From Streptomyces sp. CMB-StM0423 (GTDB lineage: Bacteria; Actinomycetota; Actinomycetes; Streptomycetales; Streptomycetaceae): a stretch of DNA of 64,000 nt. The DNA is taken from assembly GCF_002847285.1 (NCBI RefSeq), contig NZ_CP025407.1:7257001-7321000 (forward strand), given 5' to 3'. Under the pieces are notes generated by a model. That model searched no databases. It saw only the letters and a program-made list of their open reading frames with translations, and was not told the DNA's origin. The translations under genes and the position numbers were made by a program. Of the stretch, positions 57,943-64,000 are shown one piece after another (the stretch's first letter is position 1; every line of letters begins with the position of its first letter).

Positions 57943-59028
57943 CGGACCGTACGGACCCACACGACGAGAAGGACCGCGCCGCCGCGCCGCTGCTGGCCCT
58001 CGACCGGATGTCGGTCCGCTTCCGGATGCCCCGCGGCCGGTACGTCGCGGCCGTCACCGACGTCTCCCTCGCCCTCGCCCCCGGCGAGTGCGTCGCGCTC
58101 GTCGGCGAGAGCGGCTGCGGCAAGTCCGTACTCGCCTCGGCGCTCCTCGGGCTGCTGCCCGAGAACGCCGAGACCGCGGGCACCGCGCACCTCGGCGAAC
58201 TGGAGCTGCTGGGCGCGGAGGAGGCGGAGCTGGCCCGCCGGGTACGGGGCCGCCGCGTCGGCCTCATCCCGCAGTCCCCGGCGGCGCACCTCACGCCCGT
58301 ACGGACCGTGCGCTCCCAGCTCCAGGAGGTCGTCCGGGAACTGACGGACACCCGCAAGGCCGGGCTGCGCGCGGCCGCCGAAGAGGCCGCGGAGCGCGCC
58401 GCGTTCCCCGCCGACCACCTCGACCGCTACCCGCACGAACTGTCCGGCGGCCTCGCCCAGCGTGCCGCCACCGCCCTCGCCCTCGTCGGCGGCCCGCCGC
58501 TGCTGCTCGCCGACGAGCCGACCACCGGGCTCGACCGCGACCTCGTCGAGCGCACCGTCGACGAGCTGCGCCGCCAGGTCGACGACGGGCACGGGCTGCT
58601 GATGATCACCCACGACCTGGCCGCCGCGGAGCGGATCGCGGACCGGGTCGCGGTGATGTACGCCGGCCGGATCGTCGAACTCGCCGGCGCCGCCGCCTTC
58701 TTCGGCGCCCCCGGGCCCCGGCACCCGTACGCCCGCGGCCTCCTCGACGCCCTCCCGGAGCGCGCCTTCACGCCGATCCCCGGGCTGCCGCCGGAGCTGG
58801 GCGCGCTGCCGCCGGGCTGCGCGTTCGCGCCGCGGTGCGCGTACGCCACGGCCGCCTGCGCGGCGGTGCCCGCCCTGACGGCGGGGGCGGCCTGCCACCA
58901 CCCGCTGTCCGCGGCGACCGTACCGCCGGAGAAGCCCGGCAAGCCCGGCAAGCCCGCGAGCGCCGGGGCGCAGCAGGTACCGGCGCCGCGAACAGACGAG
59001 CCGGGATCACCGCAGCCGGAGGCCGTCG

Positions 59029-59039
<11 letters not shown>
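57939..59039 (+). CDS. nikD: Nickel-type ABC transporter ATPase
   Basis: A 366-residue OppD/NikD-class ATPase: Walker A GESGCGKSVLASAL, Q-loop IPQSP, signature LSGGLAQRAATAL, Walker B LLLADEPTTGLD, switch His in MITHDLAAAERIADRV. The C-terminal oligopeptide/dipeptide extension is present with PGLPPELGALPPGCAFAPRCAYA, including the four-Cys iron-sulphur-type motif of the family. A Lys-Pro-Gly-rich low-complexity tail of about 45 residues follows. GTG at 57939 overlaps the nikC stop. Confidence 0.87.
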
Positions 59040-59730
<691 letters not shown>

Positions 59731-59747
59731 TTGCTTTCGTACGGATG

Positions 59748-59769
59748 GACGGTGCGTGAACGCACCGTC
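59748..59769. terminator. Hairpin terminator between nikE and HAD gene
   Basis: GACGGTGCG (59748-59756), tetraloop TGAA, CGCACCGTC (59761-59769); the stem overlaps the HAD stop codon and lies 17 bp after nikE, serving both convergent genes. Confidence 0.65.
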
Positions 59770-60496
59770 ACGGACAGCCCAACGCGTCCGCCAGGCCGGT
59801 GAAGTCCCGCGCCATGACATCGGCAGGCACGTCCGCGTCCGCCCCGCCCGCCGGGCCCTTCTCCAGCGGGCGGGAGACGAACGCCGTCCTCAGCCCCGCG
59901 CCGCGCGCGCCCGCCAGGTCCCAGCCGTGGCACGCCACCATCAGCAACTCGCCCGGCGCCACGTCCAGCAGCCGCGCGGCCGTCAGATACGGCGCCGGGT
60001 CCGGCTTGTACCGCTGCGCCAGCTCGGCGGAGAGGATGCAGTCGAACGGCAGCCCGGCCGCCTTCACCAGGTGGGTCAGCAGCGCGAAGCCGCCGTTGGA
60101 CAGCGCCGCCACCACGTACCGGCCGCGCAGCCGCGCCAGCCCCGCGGCCGCGTCTTCCCACGCGGGCAGCCGGTGCCAGGCGCGTACCAGCCCGGCGCGG
60201 TCGGCGTCGTCGAAGGCGGCGCCGATGCCGTGGCGTTCGAGCAGCTCGTCCAGTGACTCGCGGTGCAGCACGTCGAGATACGCCCACGCCCGCTCGCCGC
60301 CGTTGACCCGGCCCATCGACGGCAGGTACATCTCCCGCCACTCGTCGGCGAAGCCGGCGCCGTCCAGCTCCACGCCGCGCCGCCGCGCCAGGTGCGTCAC
60401 CTGCTCCGCGACGCCCGTGCGCCAGTCGACGGTGGTGCCGAAGACGTCGAACGCAACGGCCCGTACCGCCCCCGGATCGAACTCCGCTTCCGTCAC
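59768..60496 (-). CDS. HAD-superfamily hydrolase, haloacid dehalogenase type II
   Basis: A 242-residue hydrolase. Motif I is AVAFDVFGTTVDWR (nucleophile Asp), motif II ALSNGGF, motif III Lys in QRYKPDPAPYLTAA, and motif IV VACHGWDLAGARGAGL with the acidic pair reduced to a single Asp. This is the L-2-haloacid dehalogenase pattern, where type II enzymes use Asp to attack the alpha carbon. Physiological substrate is unknown and many relatives are promiscuous phosphatases. The GTG at 60496 overlaps the stop of the upstream methyltransferase gene, so the two are translationally coupled. Confidence 0.85.
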   Translation of the reverse strand: MTEAEFDPGAVRAVAFDVFGTTVDWRTGVAEQVTHLARRRGVELDGAGFADEWREMYLPSMGRVNGGERAWAYLDVLHRESLDELLERHGIGAAFDDADRAGLVRAWHRLPAWEDAAAGLARLRGRYVVAALSNGGFALLTHLVKAAGLPFDCILSAELAQRYKPDPAPYLTAARLLDVAPGELLMVACHGWDLAGARGAGLRTAFVSRPLEKGPAGGADADVPADVMARDFTGLADALGCP

Positions 60497-61305
60497 GCGC
60501 TTCCCGCCTTCCGTCCGACACCGCCGAACTGGTCCACCGGCTCCGGCTCCCCGCCGCCGTCCGGCCGCCACCGCGGGCACGACACGACACCGGGCGGCAG
60601 CAGCTCCAGGCCGGTGAAGAAACCTTCTATCTCCTCCGGCGTCCGCAGCACATACGGCACCGCGCCGCTCCTGTTGTACGCGTCCTGCGCCCGCCTGGCC
60701 TCCCGGTGCACCACGCCCGTACCGTCGCTGAGCAGCAGATGGCTGCCCGCGGGCAGCGCGCCGACCAGCCGCGCCACGATCCCGCGCGCCTCGTCGTAGT
60801 CCGCGACGTGCCCCAGGATCCCGCTGAGGATCAGCCCCACCGGCTCGTCGAAGTCCAGCGTCTTCGCCGCGCCGGCCAGCACCGCGTCCGGGTCGTGCAC
60901 GTCGGCGTTCACGTAGTCGCACACCCCGGTCGGCCGGGAGACCAGCAGGGCGCGCGCGTGCGCGAGGACCATCGGGTCGTTGTCGACGTAGACGACCCGC
61001 GCCGACGGGTGCACCGCCTGCGCCACCTCGTGCGTGTTCTGGGCCGTCGGCAGCCCGGTGCCGATGTCGAGGAACTGGCGTGTTCCGGCCTCGGCCGCCA
61101 GATAGCGCAGGGTGCGGGCGAGGAAGGCCCGGGCGGCGCGGGCGACGTCGACGATGGCGGGCGAGGCCCGCACGTACGCCTCACCCGCGAGCCGGTCGAC
61201 GCGGTAGTTGTCGCTGCCGCCGAGCCAGAAGTTCCAGATACGCGCCGACTGCGGCACGGCGGTGTCTATCACCGGCGCGCCTCCGCCGCCATCTGCGTCC
61301 CCCAT
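60493..61305 (-). CDS. DUF574/SAV2177-type SAM-dependent methyltransferase
   Basis: A 270-residue protein of the methyltransferase family that is very abundant in Streptomyces. It starts after an acidic Gly-rich segment with VPQSARIWNFWLGGSDNYRVDR (family signature), and continues FLDIGTGLPTAQNTHEVAQ (motif I), RVVYVDNDPMVLAHARALL, and LSGILGHVADYDEARGIVARL. Substrates are unknown. The ATG at 61305 follows GGGAGAG; a longer in-frame start lacks a site. It is co-transcribed with the HAD gene (4-bp overlap), an association worth noting because neither gene has an assigned role. Confidence 0.88.
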   Translation of the reverse strand: MGDADGGGGAPVIDTAVPQSARIWNFWLGGSDNYRVDRLAGEAYVRASPAIVDVARAARAFLARTLRYLAAEAGTRQFLDIGTGLPTAQNTHEVAQAVHPSARVVYVDNDPMVLAHARALLVSRPTGVCDYVNADVHDPDAVLAGAAKTLDFDEPVGLILSGILGHVADYDEARGIVARLVGALPAGSHLLLSDGTGVVHREARRAQDAYNRSGAVPYVLRTPEEIEGFFTGLELLPPGVVSCPRWRPDGGGEPEPVDQFGGVGRKAGSA

Positions 61306-61573
61306 CAGATCTCTCCCACCACCAGTCGCGCTGAAGCCACACAAAGTAGTCCAACGGCCCGTGCACCGTAAGCGATCCGGCCACCCGGGCGCACGTCAGT
61401 GCGGTCGCCGCGGGCGCGGCCACCGTGGGATCATCCGGGTCCATGAGGCTGGCCGGCGTCGGGCGGCGCTACGGCAGACGCGGCCCCCGGGTGCTGCGCG
61501 GGGTCGACCGCGCTGGCGGCGGCGCTGAGCGCCAGGCGCTGACCGGCCCCCGGCCCTCACCGGCCGCCGGTCC

Positions 61574-62776
61574 TCACACCACCCGCAGCCGTACCGGCGC
61601 CTGCGCCGCCGGCTCCGGCAGCCGCAGCGGCCGGGCGCCCGGGGTGATCGAGCCCAGCAGCGCCGCCTCGCGCGCGCCCGTCGCCGACGGGACCGACGCC
61701 GGCAGCCCGCACACCGTCAGAAAGCCCAGCAGCGCGAAGAGATACCCCTCCTTGCCCTGCGACGACAGCCCGTGGTCCTCCATCCGCGACACCCGCGCCG
61801 GCGCGCACAGTGCTGCCAGCCGCGCCACCAGCGCCGGGTTGCGCACCCCGCCGCCGGAGACGACCAGCTCCTCGACCCCGTACTCCCGGCACGCCGCCGC
61901 GACCAGCTCCGCGGTCAGCTCCGTGACGGTGGCCACCAGGTCGTCCAGCGCGGGCCGCGCGCCCGCCGCGGCCACCTGCTCGCGCAGATACGCCCCGTGG
62001 AACAGCTCCTTGCCCGTCGACTTGGGCGCCGCCAGCGCGTAGTACGGCTCGGCCAGCAGCCTGCGCAGCAGCTCCCGGTCCACGGTGCCGCGCCGCGCCC
62101 GCGCGCCGCCGCTGTCCATCGTCTCCGCGCCGCCGGTGCCGTCGGCCACCGCCGCGTCGATGAGCGCGTTGGCGGGGCCCAGGTCGTACGCGACGACCTC
62201 GCCGCCGCGGCCGCGGACCGTGATGTTGGCGATACCGCCGAGGTTCAGCGCCCCGCGCCGCGGTCCAGGACCTTCGCCGAGGAGGAGCAGCGCGTCGAGG
62301 GTGGAGGCGAGCGGTGCGCCCTGGCCGCCGCGGGCGATGTCGCGGATGCGGACGTCGGAGACCACCGGCAGCCCGGTGGCCTCGGCGATCCAGGCGGCGT
62401 TGCCGAGCTGGAGGGTGCCGCGGGCGCGCCGGCCCTCGACCCAGTGGTAGACGGTCTGGCCGTGCGAGACGACGAGGTCCGCGCGCCCGCCCGCCACCGC
62501 CTCGACCGCCTCGGCGGCCACCCGGCCGAAGAACCGGCCCAGTCCGGTGTCGAGCCGGCAGACCTCGGCCATCGTCGTCGCGGCCGGGGGCAGGGCGGCG
62601 GCGACGGCGCCGCGCAGCTCGCCGGGGAACGGGGCGCTGTGCAGGCCGCGGGGGTGCAGGAGCAGTTCGTCGCCGGCCAGGCGCAGGTCGCAGACGGCGG
62701 CGTCCACGGCGTCGTACGAGGTGCCGCTGAGCAGGCCGACGACGGTGAGCGCGGGGGCGGGGTGCGGGTGGGTCAT
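61574..62776 (-). CDS. anmK: Anhydro-N-acetylmuramic acid kinase
   Basis: A 400-residue sugar kinase of the ASKHA fold that opens and phosphorylates 1,6-anhydro-MurNAc from peptidoglycan recycling. The N-terminal ATP motif is VGLLSGTSYDAVDAAVCDL, then VVSHGQTVYHWVEG, TLQLGNAAWIAE, LNLGGIANITV, AYDLGPANALIDAAV with the catalytic Asp region, and SGGGVRNPALVARL. The change from the usual LMSGTSLDG to LLSGTSYDA is seen in actinobacterial members. The ATG at 62776 lies about 130 bp from a good promoter at 62910-62937. Streptomyces makes anhydromuropeptides through lytic transglycosylases such as the SLT-like enzyme at 51.1 kb. Confidence 0.92.
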   Translation of the reverse strand: MTHPHPAPALTVVGLLSGTSYDAVDAAVCDLRLAGDELLLHPRGLHSAPFPGELRGAVAAALPPAATTMAEVCRLDTGLGRFFGRVAAEAVEAVAGGRADLVVSHGQTVYHWVEGRRARGTLQLGNAAWIAEATGLPVVSDVRIRDIARGGQGAPLASTLDALLLLGEGPGPRRGALNLGGIANITVRGRGGEVVAYDLGPANALIDAAVADGTGGAETMDSGGARARRGTVDRELLRRLLAEPYYALAAPKSTGKELFHGAYLREQVAAAGARPALDDLVATVTELTAELVAAACREYGVEELVVSGGGVRNPALVARLAALCAPARVSRMEDHGLSSQGKEGYLFALLGFLTVCGLPASVPSATGAREAALLGSITPGARPLRLPEPAAQAPVRLRVV

Positions 62777-62909
62777 CGGGCCATTGTCGTCGGCGCGTTC
62801 GCGGGGATGCGGGCGGCGTACCGCGGCGGCGTCGAGGTCGCAGGCCCGGCGGCCGGGTGCCGTCCTTGCGCAGAGGCGCGGCGACGGGCCTGCGACCTAC
62901 TGGGCCAGA

Positions 62910-62937
62910 ACTATACATTTCGGGCATTTCGCCGCAA
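62910..62937 (-). promoter_or_regulatory. anmK promoter with CATTTCG direct repeat
   Basis: On the minus strand TTGCGG (plus 62932-62937), 16 bp, TATAGT (plus 62910-62915). The spacer consists of CATTTCG repeated with 9-bp spacing (62916-62922 and 62925-62931), a possible regulator site. Confidence 0.5.
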
Positions 62938-62992
62938 GGGGAAGCGCGGCCCGACTTGTCAGGCCGTCTGCTGAAATTTCACTGCAAGCCCA

Positions 62993-63049
62993 TTGACGTC
63001 GGCCGCAGTCGGCCGTCAAGCTCTCTCCACTGCGTGTTAACGATAACAC
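62993..63049 (+). promoter_or_regulatory. LacI-type operator and inverted repeat upstream of sugar-binding gene
   Basis: GTGTTAACGATAACAC (63034-63049) is a near-perfect 16-bp palindrome of LacI-family type, 25 bp before the ATG at 63074. Further upstream TTGAC (62993-62997) and GTCAA (63015-63019) with internal GGCC pairs form a second dyad that includes a possible -35 TTGACG. Confidence 0.6.
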
Positions 63050-63073
63050 GAGAACGACCAAGGGAGCCGCCCG

Positions 63074-64000
63074 ATGTCAGGTCGTCATCCGCCGATCCCC
63101 CCACCACCCGCCGACCCCCGCACGACCACCCCCCGCACGACAATCCCCGGCGCCGGCCGCTTCGACCGCCGTACCCTGCTGCGGGTCTCCGCGGCCGGCG
63201 CGGCCGCCACCGCCACCGGCGGACTTGCCGCCGCCTGCGGCAGCGCCTCCGGAAAAGGGCCCGGCGAAGTCGCCATCCACGGCGACAACGCCACCTGGGA
63301 GGCCCCGCTGCAGGCCGCCGGCCAGGCACTCAAGTCCACCGCCGGGGTGCAGCTCGTACCCGAGGTCATCCCGTCCCTGGAGTCCTTCGAACAGATCGTC
63401 AAGTCCTCGCTCCGTACCAACAAAACCCCCGACCTGCTCAAGTACTGGTCCGGCTACCGGCTGCGCGACCTTGCCAGGACCGGCGGCATCGAGGACCTGT
63501 CGAAGGAGTGGGAGGCCGCCGAGTCCCGCGGCTGGGTCGAGCCCTCGCTGCGCGAGGCGTTCACCTACGGCGGGCGCGTCTACGGGCTGCCGATGAACCT
63601 CGCGTACTGGGTGATCTTCTACAACCCCGAGGTCTTCGCGGAGCACCGCCTGAAGAAGCCCGAGACCTGGGACGACTTCCTCACCGCCTGCACCCGGCTG
63701 AAGGACAACGGCATCACCCCGCTGCACGGCACCACGGCCGGCCGCTGGCCCGCGTTCATCTGGTTCCAGGAGATCCTGAGCCGTCAGGACCCCCAGTTCT
63801 ACGACGACCTGATGAACGGGCGCGAGCGCTACACCGACGCGAGGGCCGAACGGGCGCTGCGCACGATCGCCGGCTTCTTCGACAAGAACTGGTTCACCAG
63901 CATGGACGTGGACCACAACAACGCCGCCGCCGCCGTCGTCCACGGCGACATCGGGATGGTGGCCTGCGGCACCTGGCTGGGCGGCGTCTTCGACGGTGCC
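63074..64000 (+). CDS. Sugar ABC transporter substrate-binding lipoprotein, 5' part (cut by window edge)
   Basis: ATG at 63074 after AGGGAG; the frame is open to the window end (309 codons). A Pro-rich n-region precedes a twin-arginine lipoprotein signal: DRRTLLRVSAAGAAATATGG and the lipobox LAAACG. The mature part matches family 1 sugar-binding proteins: LEPVIPSLESFEQIVKSSL-like segment, YGGRVYGLPMNLAYWVIFYN, and KPETWDDFLTACTRLKDNGI, with HGTTAGRWP downstream. Tat export of a folded binding lipoprotein is common in Streptomyces. The permease genes presumably follow outside the window. The LacI-type operator just upstream indicates sugar-induced expression. Confidence 0.88.
   Translation, partial: MSGRHPPIPPPPADPRTTTPRTTIPGAGRFDRRTLLRVSAAGAAATATGGLAAACGSASGKGPGEVAIHGDNATWEAPLQAAGQALKSTAGVQLVPEVIPSLESFEQIVKSSLRTNKTPDLLKYWSGYRLRDLARTGGIEDLSKEWEAAESRGWVEPSLREAFTYGGRVYGLPMNLAYWVIFYNPEVFAEHRLKKPETWDDFLTACTRLKDNGITPLHGTTAGRWPAFIWFQEILSRQDPQFYDDLMNGRERYTDARAERALRTIAGFFDKNWFTSMDVDHNNAAAAVVHGDIGMVACGTWLGGVFDGA

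Noticed and set aside
61306..61573. Small gene in the gap between the methyltransferase and anmK
   Set aside because: No frame has a start with a ribosome-binding site and protein-like composition; only a weak GACCGGC/GCCGGTC stem near the anmK stop was seen.

Overview
The window is a very GC-rich actinobacterial chromosome segment, most likely from Streptomyces or a close relative. Evidence: GC-saturated third codon positions, many GTG and TTG starts, GTGA stop/start overlaps, leaderless-looking promoters, carbohydrate ABC operons without their own ATPase gene, and lineage-typical genes (DUF5999 protein, DUF574-type methyltransferase, many Tat-exported glycosidases). I recognise no rRNA, tRNA, CRISPR array, prophage or insertion sequence. 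The window cuts an MFS gene at its left edge and a sugar-binding lipoprotein gene at its right edge.

Layout. 1-7.1 kb: MFS fragment, then a leftward operon of sugar-binding protein, two permeases and a GH1 beta-glucosidase, with a divergent ROK repressor. 7.2-10.7 kb: large secreted ThuA/sorbosone-dehydrogenase/PKD/CBM6 protein. 10.9-15.5 kb: methyltransferase, quinone-type oxidoreductase with a divergent TetR gene and a clear operator, DUF5999 peptide, amino-acid permease. 15.5-18 kb: GH29 alpha-L-fucosidase with a palindrome-rich promoter. 18.1-22.2 kb: MMPL exporter with its TetR gene, then a DUF3048 lipoprotein. 22.4-25.6 kb: an unknown 62-residue protein and the three-gene proton-translocating transhydrogenase pntAA-pntAB-pntB. 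25.7-33.3 kb: small regulators and stress genes (MerR, VOC, two AraC-type, Fpg/Nei glycosylase, dodecin, Usp, DHA2 exporter, RibD-like reductase) and an unknown secreted protein. 33.6-37.7 kb: giant GH87 alpha-1,3-glucanase. 38.2-39.2 kb: pirin. 39.3-50.9 kb: a furanose-utilisation locus of GH127, GH2, a LacI regulator and a YtfQRT/YjfF-type ABC transporter. 51.1-54.2 kb: secreted peptidoglycan amidase with an SLT-like N-terminal domain, and a convergent LCP-family gene. 54.4-59.7 kb: five-gene nickel-type ABC operon behind a perfect 9-1-9 palindrome matching the Nur box. 59.8-64 kb: HAD hydrolase, methyltransferase, AnmK kinase, and the start of another sugar-binding lipoprotein.

The common theme is extracellular polysaccharide breakdown (beta-glucoside, alpha-fucoside, alpha-1,3-glucan, beta-arabinofuranoside) coupled to sugar import, plus cell-wall turnover (amidase, LCP, AnmK). 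Several regulator/operator pairs can be read directly: TetR at 12797-12820, TetR at 21126-21140, LacI sites at 44566-44583 and 45840-45854, Nur at 54403-54421, and an AGCGCTTGCTG element shared by the ThuA-fusion and fucosidase promoters.

The most unusual structure is between the two permease genes of the furanose transporter. A 27-bp segment holding the end of one gene and the ribosome-binding site and start of the next occurs twice, 122 bp apart. The copies enclose a 41-codon reading frame joined to both neighbours by GTGA overlaps.
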